A stretch of 64,000 nt of DNA, from positions 100,966-164,965 of the forward strand of contig NZ_JABFAJ010000015.1 in NCBI RefSeq assembly GCF_013085345.1, written 5' to 3'. Below are positions 17,305 to 25,027 of this stretch, piece by piece (the first letter of the stretch is position 1; every line of letters begins with the position of its first letter). A model generated the notes under the pieces. That model was not told the origin of the DNA and ran no database searches. It worked only from the letters and a program-made list of their open reading frames with translations. The DNA comes from Isoptericola sediminis. Its GTDB lineage: Bacteria > Actinomycetota > Actinomycetes > Actinomycetales > Cellulomonadaceae. The position numbers and the translations under genes were made by a program.

Positions 17305-17366
17305 GCTGTGGGCATGAAATCTGCGGACCTGAACCCGTTCAGGTCCGCAGATTTCATGCCCACAGC
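17305..17366. repeat. Long palindrome, copy 3: near-perfect 62-bp hairpin
   Basis: Perfect 30-base arms at 17305-17334 and 17337-17366 around a 2-nt centre, beginning GCTGTGGGCATGAAATCTGC. It ends 10 bp after the stop of the minus-strand MFS gene and 33 bp after the stop of the convergent DinB-like gene. The outer arm matches copies 1 and 2, but the inner arm is unique to this copy. Confidence 0.9.
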
Positions 17367-17376
17367 AATACGGGGG

Positions 17377-18600
17377 TCAGGGGGCCTCGGTGTGCGCGAT
17401 GTGCGCGAGCTGGCGCCACACGAGCGCCAGCGTCAGCCCGGCGCCGACGAACGCGAACCAGAACGGGGCCGTGATGCCCCACCACTCGGCGAGCAGCCCG
17501 CCGAGGAAGTTGCCGACGACGATCCCGCCGAACAGCCCCAGCAGGTACACCGACCCGACGCGGCCCTGGTACGCGGTGGGCACGGCCCGCTGGCGCACGG
17601 TGTTCGACACGGTGCCCCACACGAACGTGTAGAGCCCGAACGCGAACAGCGCGAGCATGGCGACCCAGCCGGTCGTGGTGAGCGCCAGGACGAGGTGGAA
17701 GGCGACCTCGGCCGACAGGCAGACCTTCATGAGGGTGGCCAGCGTGAACCGCCGCTCCAGGCGGCCGTACAGCACGGTGGCGACGACCCCGCCGACGGCG
17801 GAGGACGTGATGAGCAGGCCGTAGCCCACCGGCCCCATCTGCACCTGGTCGCGCGCGTAGAGCACCAGCACGCCCCAGGGGGCGGCCCAGGTGAGGTTGA
17901 AGGTGAAGATGACCAGCGCGAGGGTCCGCACGGGCGGGTGGTTCCACAGCCAGCGCAGCCCGTCGCGGATCTCGCCGCGCGTGCCGGATGTCGTCGGAGG
18001 CGGGACGGCGGGCAGCACGACCCGGCTCACCAGCACGATCGCGAGGGCGAGGGTGACGACCTGCACGACGAACGGCCAGGCGTGCCCCGCGGCGAACAGG
18101 GCCGCGCCGACGGGCGGTCCGACGAGCTGGTTGCCGGTGAGGAACCCGGCCTGCAGGCGGGCGTTGCCCGTGCCGAGGTCGCGCGAGTCCACGAGCATCG
18201 GCAGCAGCGTCTGGGCCGTGGTGTCGGCGAACACCTCCGCGACGCCCATGAGCAGCATCGCCACCAGCACGACGGTGATGTTGACGTGGTCGGTGAGGAT
18301 GAACGCGCACAGCACCGCCACGACGACGGTGCGCAGGACGTTCGAGACGATGACCAGCCGGCGCCGGTCGAGCCGGTCGGCGAGCGCCCCGGCCCAGAGG
18401 CCGAGCACGACCCAGGGCAGGCGTTGCAGCAGCGCGGCGAGCGCCACGAGGAACGCCGAGTCGGTCTGGGAGGCGACGAGCAGCGGTCCGGCGGCCAGCG
18501 CGATGCCGTCGCCGATGTTGCTGGTCCAGCTCGCCGACACGAGCCAGCGAAAGCTGCGTCCCAGCCGGGCAGGGACGATCGCCTCGAGCATCTTTCGCAC
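17377..18600 (-). CDS. MFS transporter (efflux type)
   Basis: A 407-residue polytopic membrane protein with about 12 hydrophobic segments. MFS signatures include the loop GALADRLDRRRLVIVSNVLRT and the symmetric LYGRLERRFTLATLMKV. It resembles the enterobactin-exporter/MFS_3 type of drug and siderophore exporters; the substrate is unknown. Start: GTG at 18598-18600 is 6 nt after a minus-strand TACCAT box, better supported than the ATG at 18591 or more distant upstream starts. Ends beside palindrome copy 3. Confidence 0.85.
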   Translation of the reverse strand: MRKMLEAIVPARLGRSFRWLVSASWTSNIGDGIALAAGPLLVASQTDSAFLVALAALLQRLPWVVLGLWAGALADRLDRRRLVIVSNVLRTVVVAVLCAFILTDHVNITVVLVAMLLMGVAEVFADTTAQTLLPMLVDSRDLGTGNARLQAGFLTGNQLVGPPVGAALFAAGHAWPFVVQVVTLALAIVLVSRVVLPAVPPPTTSGTRGEIRDGLRWLWNHPPVRTLALVIFTFNLTWAAPWGVLVLYARDQVQMGPVGYGLLITSSAVGGVVATVLYGRLERRFTLATLMKVCLSAEVAFHLVLALTTTGWVAMLALFAFGLYTFVWGTVSNTVRQRAVPTAYQGRVGSVYLLGLFGGIVVGNFLGGLLAEWWGITAPFWFAFVGAGLTLALVWRQLAHIAHTEAP

Positions 18601-18729
18601 TGACCGATGGTAGGCCTCCGACCAGGCGTGATGCCACGTCATTACCTGCTGGACGGTCGTGCGAATCGTTTCGAGATGCGCACCGTGTATTGACGTGTTA
18701 GCGACATCACCGGCAAACTCTCGGATGGC

Positions 18730-18764
18730 AGCGCGCACCGCCCGCCCCCTGCGCGGTGCGCGCT
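18730..18764. repeat. Inverted repeat between divergent MFS and helicase-like genes
   Basis: Twelve-base perfect arms (AGCGCGCACCGC at 18730-18741 and its complement at 18753-18764) with an 11-nt loop. Lying between two divergent genes, it is not at an obvious transcript end; its role is unknown. Nothing else is recognised in 18613-18870. Confidence 0.6.
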
Positions 18765-18876
18765 GTCTTCATCCGGACTCGTGCCGGACGGCGCCTCCTC
18801 GGCCCCCCACCGAGGGGGCGTTCGTGATTCCCCGGTGGCCCGGCGTGCCCGCCACGATCCGGGACGGAGGTCGGAC

Positions 18877-18882
18877 TACCGT
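18877..18882 (+). promoter_or_regulatory. -10 box of the helicase-like gene
   Basis: TACCGT ends 6 nt before the GTG at 18889, the leaderless layout. It decides the start: upstream in-frame codons would lie upstream of this promoter. Confidence 0.5.
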
Positions 18883-18888
18883 GCTGGC

Positions 18889-21800
18889 GTGAGAGTGTTG
18901 CGCCGATCCACCGCCGCGACCGGGGCCCAGCCCGCGGCCGGACCGCACGACGCCACGGGACAGGCTGACCGGTCGGGCGACGGCGCCGCGCCGGAGTCGT
19001 CGCGGACCGACGCCACCTCCGACGACGCCACCGCCCGCAGCGCCTCCTCCGCCACGGGACCGACGACCACGACCCCGCTCGTCGACGCCGTGCGCCGGTG
19101 GCGCGCCGGGCTCGTCGAGACCGCCGGCGGCGCCGGGGTGGCCGACGTCGGGCTCCTCGGTGAGGCCGTCGTCGACCTGTCCGCCGCGCACCCCTCGGGC
19201 GTCGCGCAGCTGTTCGCCGGGCGGGCCACCCGCTTGTCGAACCTGGTCCGCGAGGGCGACTCCTTCCCCACGGCACGACGCCGGGCCCGGGCCGTCATGG
19301 TGCGGTCGGCCGAGCACGCCGCCCGCTACGGCATGGCCCCCACCTACCTCGCGATCGGCGTGGCCACGTGGACCGAGACCGTCGACGCCGACGGCGAGCC
19401 CACCGCCGAGCGCCGCGGGAAGCTGACGGCGCTCGCCGAGGTGGCGGCGTCGGGCACCAGCGCCGCCTCCGCCGCGAGCGCCTCCTCCCCGCCCGAGGCC
19501 GTCACGACATCCATCCCCGTGGTCAGCGTCGCCGCACGCGAGCCCGAGGCGCGAGGCGTGCCGTCCGGCGAGGACGGCGCCGGCGGCACCCGGACCGTGC
19601 ACGCCCCGGTGCTGCTGCGCCCGGTCCTGCTCGCCCCACGCGGCGAGGGCGAGACCGACTACGAGCTCACGCTCGAGCCGACGGTCGAGGTCAACCCCCA
19701 GCTGGTCCGCACGCTGCGGGCACGCGGTGCCCGGCTGGACGCGGCCGGGCTCGCCGGCGCGACCTTCACGGCGGCCGGTTTCGACCCCGACGACGTGCTG
19801 GAACGGCTCGCCGACATCGCCGCCGAGCACCTCGACGACTTCAGCTGGGAGCACCGCGTGCTGGCCGGCACGTTCGTGCACCCCGCCCAGGCGCTGGTGG
19901 ACGACCTCGACGAGCTCGCGCCGGCGCTGGGCCGTCACGAGCTGGTCGCCGCGCTCGCCGGTGCCGAGCCGGCGCGCGAGCGCGTCGCCGGCGTCGAGCT
20001 GCCGGAGCCCCGGCGCACGGACCCCGACCCGGCGCGGGAGCGGGGCGTGGGCGACCTGGACCCGGACCAGCGGCAGGTGGTCGAGGCGGCCGCGACCGGT
20101 CACCACCTCTTCGTCGACGCCCCGGTGGGCGCCGACGTCGCCGGGACCGTCGCCGCCGTGGTGGCGGAGGCGGCCGCCGCCGGCCGGTCGGTGCTGTACG
20201 TCACGGGGCACCGCCGCGCGGCGGACAGCCTGGCCCAACGGCTCGACGAGCTCGGCCTGGGCGGCCTCTCGCTCGACGTCACCCCCCGGCCGACCTGGCG
20301 CGACGACATGGCCCGGCGGCTGCTCGCGGCGATGGCCAGCGAGCCGGAGGACGTGGACACGACCGGGCCGGCCGAGGTCCGCGACGCCCTCATCGGGGCG
20401 CGGGCCCAGCTGACCGGCTACATCGACGCCCTGCACGCGCGGCGCTCGCCGTGGGGCGTCTCCGCCTACGACGCGCTGCAGGAGCTGGCGCGCCTCACCT
20501 CGGAGCGGCCGTCGCCGTCGACCCGCGTCCGGCTGGACCCGACGACGGCGCTGGCCCTGGACACCGAGCGACGGCACCGGCTCGCGGCCGACCTGGAGCG
20601 CGCCGCGACGCTGGGGGCCTTCACGCTGCGCCCGTCCGGCACGCCCTGGTTCGGGGCCGACCTGCTGACGATGGACGCCGCGCGGGACGCGCTGGCCCGG
20701 GTGCGACGCCTCAAGGACGCGACGCTGCCGCAGCTGCGGCGCCAGATCGCCTACACCGGCGAGGTCACCGGTCTGGAGGTGCCCCGCACCACCCGTGCCT
20801 GGGGCGAGCAGCTCCGCATGCTCGCCGGGATGCGCAGCACGCTGGACGTCTTCCACCCGATGGTGTTCGAACGCACCGCCACCGACCTGGTGCAGGCGAC
20901 CGCCCCGCGCGCCTGGCGTCGGGAGCGGGGGATCGAGATGGGGTGGTTCACCCGTCGCCGGCTGCGCAAGCGCGCCCGCGACATGGTGCGCCCCGGGGTG
21001 CGGGTCACCGACCTGCACGGCGCGCTGCAGGAGGTCGCCGCGCAGCGCGACCTGTGGGCGGAGCACTCGGCGCGCGGTGGTTGGCCGACGCTGCCCGAGG
21101 GGCTGGCCACCATCGAGGACACCTACGAGGCGGTGCGGATCGACCTCACCGAGCTCGAGCCGGTGCTGGCCCCCACGACGGCGGGCGGGCGCCTGCTCGA
21201 CCTCGACCTGGACGCGCTGGCCCAGCGGCTGCACCAGCTCGCGGGGGACCCGAAGGCCCTCGAGACGCTGCCGGAGCGCACGGCGCTGCTGCGGCGCGCC
21301 CGTGAGGCGGGGATCGGCGCGCTCGTGGACGACCTGACGACGCGGCGCGTGGCCGGTGACCGGGTCTGCGCGGAGCTGGACCTGGCCTGGTGGTCGACCG
21401 TGTTCGAGCAGGTCCTCGCCGAGGACCCGGTGCTGGCCGGGCAGGACGGTGCCGGGCTCGACGCCCTGGCCCGGCGCTTCCGGGACCTGGACACGCGCCA
21501 CCTGGCCGCGCTGTCGCAGCCGGTGCGGGTGGCGACCCGGTCGCACCTGGGCACGGCGATGCGTGCGGACCGGCAGGGCGCCGAGGACCTGTTCGCCGAG
21601 CTCATCGGGGGACGCCTGACCTCGCTGCGCGACCTGGTGGACCGGTACGGGGACCTGGCGCGGCGGCTGCGGCCGGTGGTGCTCGCGACGCCCACGCTCG
21701 TGCCGCACCTGATGCCGGCGCACCGCACCGCGGACCTCGTGGTCGTCGACGCCGTCCAGCACGTGCCCACCGAGGTGGTCCTGCCCGCGCTGGCGCGCGG

Positions 21801-23019
21801 CCGGCAGGTGATCGTCGTCGGCGACCCGCGGTCGGCCTCGGGCACGAGCGTGGCCGAGCTGTCCGAGCTGCTGCCGACCCTGACGCTGCAGGCGCGGGAG
21901 AACCGTCGCGACCCGGCCCTGACCCGCCTCCTGGCCGCTCACGGGTACGACGACCTGCTGCGGCCCGCCCCGGTCCCGCGGTCCGAGGAGCTGATCCGCT
22001 TCGACCTCGTCGACGGCAGCGGGATGCCCGACCAGACCAGCGGCTCGGTGCAGAGCACCCGGGCCGAGGTGGACCGGGTCATCGAGGCGTCCATCGAGCA
22101 CGCGATGACGCGGCCGGAGGAGACCCTCGGCATCGTCACGATCACGGCGGCCCACGCCGACCGGATCCGCGAGGCCCTGCTCGCCGAGGTGCGCGCGAAC
22201 CCCGCCCTCGCCCCGTTCTTCTCCGGCCGGCGCCCCGAGCCCGTGGTCGTCGCCGACATCACGGGGGTCGCCGGGCTGTCCCGCGACACCATCCTGCTGT
22301 CGGTCGGCTTCGGCCGGACGCCGCACGGCCGGGTGCTGCACCGGTTCGGCGTGCTCGGGGAGGACGGCGGCGCGGCCATGCTGCTCGGCGCGCTCGGCGC
22401 CACACGGCGTCGCCTGCACGTGGTGAGCTGCTTCGACGCCGCGGCCCTGGACCCCGACCGGTTGCGCGGTGCCGGTCCGCGGCTGCTGCGCGAGGTGCTG
22501 GAGACGGCCGAGCGGCGTTCGGGCGTCGCCGACCAGGTCGAGCTGGGCAACGGCGTCGACGTGGGCCGCGTCCCGGACCGGCTGGTCACGGACCTGGGTG
22601 AGCGCCTGTGGCGGCTCGGGTACCTCGTCGAGACCGACTACGGCACCGTCGACGGCGACCACGTCCCCCTGGTGGTCGGGCACCCGGACCTGCCCGGCGA
22701 GCTGCTGGTCGCCGTGCTCACCGACGACGAGGACTACGTGGCCGAGCCGTCGGTGCGGCTGCGTGACCGGCAGCTCGCGCAGCGGCTGGAACGCCTCGGC
22801 TGGACCGTCACGCAGGTGTGGTCGGCGGCCGTGTTCCTCGACCCCGACGGCGAGGCGGACCGGGTGCGCCGGCTGGTGCAGCGGGTCCGCGACGAGCGCG
22901 TCGGCACCCCGGGCGGTGTGCCCGTGCCGCCGGAGATCGTCGTGCCGGTGCTGGACGACGAGGGCGAGCCGGACGACTCCCCGGTCGGGCCGGTCGCGGA
23001 CCAGGACCAGGTCGACTGA
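18889..23019 (+). CDS. Degenerate SF1-helicase-like protein with C-terminal REase-like domain
   Basis: A 1376-residue cytosolic protein. The order of segments is that of large SF1 (AAA_11/AAA_12) helicases: QRQVVEAA, then a Walker A position near residue 411, a Walker B position near 952 (LVVVDAVQHVP), QVIVVGDPRSAS near 977 and QARENRRDP. The key residues are missing: Walker A reads APVGADVAGT with no GKT/S, and DEAxQ reads DAVQ. Residues about 1227-1340 (LVTDLGERLWRLGYLVE ... VRLRDRQLAQRLERLGWTVTQVWS) resemble the MTES_1575-type restriction-endonuclease-like domain, also without an obvious full catalytic set. Function unknown; probably a structural or regulatory pseudo-enzyme. Domain calls are from memory. 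Confidence 0.7.
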   Translation: MRVLRRSTAATGAQPAAGPHDATGQADRSGDGAAPESSRTDATSDDATARSASSATGPTTTTPLVDAVRRWRAGLVETAGGAGVADVGLLGEAVVDLSAAHPSGVAQLFAGRATRLSNLVREGDSFPTARRRARAVMVRSAEHAARYGMAPTYLAIGVATWTETVDADGEPTAERRGKLTALAEVAASGTSAASAASASSPPEAVTTSIPVVSVAAREPEARGVPSGEDGAGGTRTVHAPVLLRPVLLAPRGEGETDYELTLEPTVEVNPQLVRTLRARGARLDAAGLAGATFTAAGFDPDDVLERLADIAAEHLDDFSWEHRVLAGTFVHPAQALVDDLDELAPALGRHELVAALAGAEPARERVAGVELPEPRRTDPDPARERGVGDLDPDQRQVVEAAATGHHLFVDAPVGADVAGTVAAVVAEAAAAGRSVLYVTGHRRAADSLAQRLDELGLGGLSLDVTPRPTWRDDMARRLLAAMASEPEDVDTTGPAEVRDALIGARAQLTGYIDALHARRSPWGVSAYDALQELARLTSERPSPSTRVRLDPTTALALDTERRHRLAADLERAATLGAFTLRPSGTPWFGADLLTMDAARDALARVRRLKDATLPQLRRQIAYTGEVTGLEVPRTTRAWGEQLRMLAGMRSTLDVFHPMVFERTATDLVQATAPRAWRRERGIEMGWFTRRRLRKRARDMVRPGVRVTDLHGALQEVAAQRDLWAEHSARGGWPTLPEGLATIEDTYEAVRIDLTELEPVLAPTTAGGRLLDLDLDALAQRLHQLAGDPKALETLPERTALLRRAREAGIGALVDDLTTRRVAGDRVCAELDLAWWSTVFEQVLAEDPVLAGQDGAGLDALARRFRDLDTRHLAALSQPVRVATRSHLGTAMRADRQGAEDLFAELIGGRLTSLRDLVDRYGDLARRLRPVVLATPTLVPHLMPAHRTADLVVVDAVQHVPTEVVLPALARGRQVIVVGDPRSASGTSVAELSELLPTLTLQARENRRDPALTRLLAAHGYDDLLRPAPVPRSEELIRFDLVDGSGMPDQTSGSVQSTRAEVDRVIEASIEHAMTRPEETLGIVTITAAHADRIREALLAEVRANPALAPFFSGRRPEPVVVADITGVAGLSRDTILLSVGFGRTPHGRVLHRFGVLGEDGGAAMLLGALGATRRRLHVVSCFDAAALDPDRLRGAGPRLLREVLETAERRSGVADQVELGNGVDVGRVPDRLVTDLGERLWRLGYLVETDYGTVDGDHVPLVVGHPDLPGELLVAVLTDDEDYVAEPSVRLRDRQLAQRLERLGWTVTQVWSAAVFLDPDGEADRVRRLVQRVRDERVGTPGGVPVPPEIVVPVLDDEGEPDDSPVGPVADQDQVD

Positions 23020-23050
23020 TCCTCGACCGCGGGGCGGGCAGAATGGTGCC

Positions 23051-23266
23051 GTGAGCGAGAACGCCGAGCCCTCCGTCGACCCCGTCGACCCGGCCGGGAC
23101 CCCGGAGACGCCCGCCGTGCCGGCGGGCGCACGCCGACGCGGGCCCCGCCGGGCCGTGCGCCGGGGGACCGAGAAGGAGACCCACTGGGGCGTCAGCACG
23201 GACGAGTCCGGCGGTCACGGGTCCAACGACGACCGGCTGCGCGGGGACGTGCCCCCGCACTGGTGA
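23051..23266 (+). CDS. Small acidic-basic conserved protein of unknown function
   Basis: A 71-residue protein with a Pro/Glu-rich N-terminus, an arginine patch ([12 protein letters not shown]) and a C-terminus EKETHWGVSTDESGGHGSND followed by DRLRGDVPPHW. The C-terminal block looks like a conserved motif, not chance sequence. GTG start with a CAGAAT box 6 nt upstream and no ribosome site. It starts 31 bp after the helicase-like gene. Confidence 0.6.
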   Translation: MSENAEPSVDPVDPAGTPETPAVPAGARRRGPRRAVRRGTEKETHWGVSTDESGGHGSNDDRLRGDVPPHW

Positions 23267-23287
23267 CCCCGGCCCCGCAGGACGGGT

Positions 23288-23311
23288 CCGGTCGGGCGGT
23301 CGCCCGACCGG
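23288..23311. terminator. Hairpin terminator between convergent genes
   Basis: Perfect 11-bp stem, CCGGTCGGGCG and CGCCCGACCGG, with a 2-nt centre, between the small protein gene and the end of mscL. It can serve both directions. Confidence 0.75.
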
Positions 23312-23324
23312 TGGCGCTCGGGCG

Positions 23325-23726
23325 TCAGGCGCGGCGCTCGGCGAGGAGGTCGCGGATCTCGGTCAGCAGCACGACGTCCGGGGAGGGCACGGGCTCCGGC
23401 TCCGGCTCCTGACCGCGGGCGCGCCGCTCGGCCAGCCTGTTCATCGGCAGCACCACGACGGCGTAGAGCGCGGCCGCCACGAGCAGGAACCGGAGCACGG
23501 CGTCCAGGAACAGCCCGATCGAGAACTGGGCGCCGTTGAGCGTGAAGTTCCCGACCCCGGCCAGGCTGGCCTCGCCGAAGACGGCGGCGATCAGCGGGGT
23601 CAGCAGGCCGTCGGTCAGCGCGCTGACGACCCCGGCGAACGCGCCGCCGATGACGATGCCGACCGCGAGGTCGACGACGTTGCCCCGCATGATGAACTGC
23701 TTGAACCCGGACAGCATGCTTGTCAC
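23325..23726 (-). CDS. mscL: Large-conductance mechanosensitive channel
   Basis: A 133-residue MscL. N-terminal FKQFIMRGNVVDLAVGIVIGGAFAGVVSAL is the conserved gating helix TM1; TM2 lies at about residues 76-98; the C-terminal helix ends in LLTEIRDLLAERRA. It opens under membrane tension on osmotic downshock. The GTG start at 23724-23726 is preceded by GAAGGGA. Same relative place as in M. tuberculosis (Rv0985c), upstream of the ruc/cyclo-ligase neighbourhood. Confidence 0.95.
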   Translation of the reverse strand: MTSMLSGFKQFIMRGNVVDLAVGIVIGGAFAGVVSALTDGLLTPLIAAVFGEASLAGVGNFTLNGAQFSIGLFLDAVLRFLLVAAALYAVVVLPMNRLAERRARGQEPEPEPVPSPDVVLLTEIRDLLAERRA

Positions 23727-23798
23727 CTGACGGCGTCCCTTCGGGGTGTGCGGAGCGCGGCGGTTCGCCGCGCGCGACGGTCGACCGGCATCCGATCA

Positions 23799-23860
23799 GC
23801 CCGGGAGCCGTCGCGCAAGGCAACGCACCGTCGCCGGCGCCGGCGGGGCGGCTCCCGGGC
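23799..23860. repeat. Inverted repeat upstream of mscL
   Basis: Twelve-base perfect arms GCCCGGGAGCCG (23799-23810) and its complement (23849-23860) with a 38-nt loop containing GCCGGCGCCGGC. Lies between the SAF-domain gene and mscL, both on the minus strand, so it is most likely the terminator of the former. Confidence 0.55.
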
Positions 23861-23882
23861 GCACGGGTCGCCGGCCCGGCCG

Positions 23883-24542
23883 TCACGGCACGAGGACCGG
23901 GGCGATCGCGCCCCACCCGGAGGAGGCCGACACCGCGGGGGCCTCCTCGGGCGAGACGGCGACCAACGTCACGCCGGTGGAGTCGCCGGCGTCCGGGACG
24001 CCGAGCAGACGGGCGCCCGGCTCGTCGACGGTGCCGGCTCCGGGATCCTCCGCGGCCGGCGGCAGCACCTGGGCGCGCCGTGCCAGTCGTGTCCCGCCGT
24101 CGTCGGTGGCGACGAGGTCGATGCGGTCCCCGGGCCGCAGCCAGCCGGACTCGGTGAGGCGCACGGCGACGACGACGGTCCCGGGCGGAGCGGACCCTGC
24201 CGGCCCGCCCGGGCGGACCACCGAGGCGGACAGCGGGGTGCCGGCCGCCAGGTCGACGACCGTCGTCCGTCCGAGGGCCTCGTCGGGGTCGCGCAGCAGC
24301 GTCGCCGGGGCCAGCGCGGCCGGGACCGGCACGGTGGTCACGTCGTCGGACGTCAGGGTGTGGCCGGTGGTGACGTCGTGCGCGGTGACGAGGACGTCCA
24401 GGGTCGGGGGCGGCGCGGGTCGGACGGCCGCGACGACCGCCCAGGCGGCGAGCCCGCAGCAGCAGGCGGCCACGACGAAGCGTGACCGCCACACGACCAG
24501 GCGCAGGGACGCACCGACCTGACGGTTCGCGGTGAGGTCCAT
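23883..24542 (-). CDS. SAF-domain membrane-anchored protein (CpaB/FlgA-like)
   Basis: A 219-residue protein with one N-terminal membrane helix (about residues 22-42, FVVAACCCGLAAWAVVAAV) and an external SAF domain: LVTAHDVTTGHTLTSDDVTTVPVP, then LAAGTPLSASVV and a GDRIDLVATD strand. The layout matches CpaB/RcpC-type proteins, but no pilus genes are near. ATG at 24540-24542. It lies downstream of the ruc-like gene on the same strand. Confidence 0.75.
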   Translation of the reverse strand: MDLTANRQVGASLRLVVWRSRFVVAACCCGLAAWAVVAAVRPAPPPTLDVLVTAHDVTTGHTLTSDDVTTVPVPAALAPATLLRDPDEALGRTTVVDLAAGTPLSASVVRPGGPAGSAPPGTVVVAVRLTESGWLRPGDRIDLVATDDGGTRLARRAQVLPPAAEDPGAGTVDEPGARLLGVPDAGDSTGVTLVAVSPEEAPAVSASSGWGAIAPVLVP

Positions 24543-24638
24543 GCCGGGGAACGCTAGGGCCGGCGGTGCCGGGTCGCGGCGCAGCCGGGCACCCCGCTGT
24601 GGACGCCTGCGCCGGTGGGTGGGCGGGGTCCGCTGAGG

Positions 24639-24956
24639 TCAGGCGGAGGCGGCCTGCGAGGACCCGCCGGAGGACGAGCTCGAGGAGGAACCGCCCGAGG
24701 AGCCGGAGGAGCCGGAGGACGACCCGCCCGAGGACGAGGTCCCGCCCGAGGACGAGGACCCCGAGCTCTTGCCCCCGCCGGCGCGCGAGTCCGTGCGGTA
24801 GAAGCCGGACCCCTTGAAGGTCACCCCGATGGAGCCGTACTGCTTGCGCAGCCGTCCGGCGCACTCGGGGCAGACGGTGAGCGCGTCGTCGCTGAACGCC
24901 TGGCGGATGTCGAAGGCGTGGCCGCAGTCGGCGCAGCGGTAGGCGTACGTGGGCAC
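24639..24956 (-). CDS. ruc: FmdB-type zinc-ribbon protein, probable Ruc chaperone
   Basis: A 105-residue protein. Residues 1-50 are a zinc ribbon with C8-x2-C11 and C29-x2-C32 (YRCADCGHAFD ... TVCPECAGRL), then KQYGSIGVTFKGSGFYRTDSR. The last 45 residues are almost only Ser and Gly, so disordered. This is the architecture of M. tuberculosis Rv0991c (Ruc), a redox-activated chaperone repressed by HrcA. A 27-bp CIRCE site stands just upstream (24974-25000), and the neighbours mscL and 5-formyl-THF cyclo-ligase agree. GTG start with GAGGAG. Confidence 0.8.
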   Translation of the reverse strand: MPTYAYRCADCGHAFDIRQAFSDDALTVCPECAGRLRKQYGSIGVTFKGSGFYRTDSRAGGGKSSGSSSSGGTSSSGGSSSGSSGSSGGSSSSSSSGGSSQAASA

Positions 24957-24973
24957 GGTCTCTCCTCAGATGG

Positions 24974-25000
24974 CTGGCACTCGGATCCTGCGAGTGCCAA
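24974..25000. promoter_or_regulatory. CIRCE element (HrcA operator)
   Basis: CTGGCACTC-N9-GAGTGCCAA: nine-base arms and the exact 9-nt spacer of the CIRCE consensus TTAGCACTC-N9-GAGTGCTAA. It lies between the minus-strand -10 TATGAT (about 25003-25008) and the GTG of the ruc-like gene, so bound HrcA would block that promoter. It also overlaps the expected -35 zone of the divergent acylase gene. Confidence 0.85.
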
Positions 25001-25014
25001 TCATACTCGGGCGG

Positions 25015-25020
25015 TAGTCT
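25015..25020 (+). promoter_or_regulatory. -10 box of the penicillin-acylase-family gene
   Basis: TAGTCT ends 7 nt before the GTG at 25028; no ribosome site. Its -35 region would fall on the right arm of the CIRCE element. Confidence 0.45.
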
Positions 25021-25027
25021 CGCCTGC

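Noticed and set aside
15111..18600. A tRNA-targeted integrated island at tRNA-Arg
   Set aside because: No integrase and no repeat of the tRNA 3' end was seen downstream; only tnpB looks mobile.
18769..23199. A 1476-codon open frame on the minus strand opposite the helicase-like gene
   Set aside because: It is a mirror of high-GC codon bias in the plus-strand gene. Its product is a low-complexity Arg/Gly/Val/His sequence without domains, and the plus-strand gene has motifs and a promoter.
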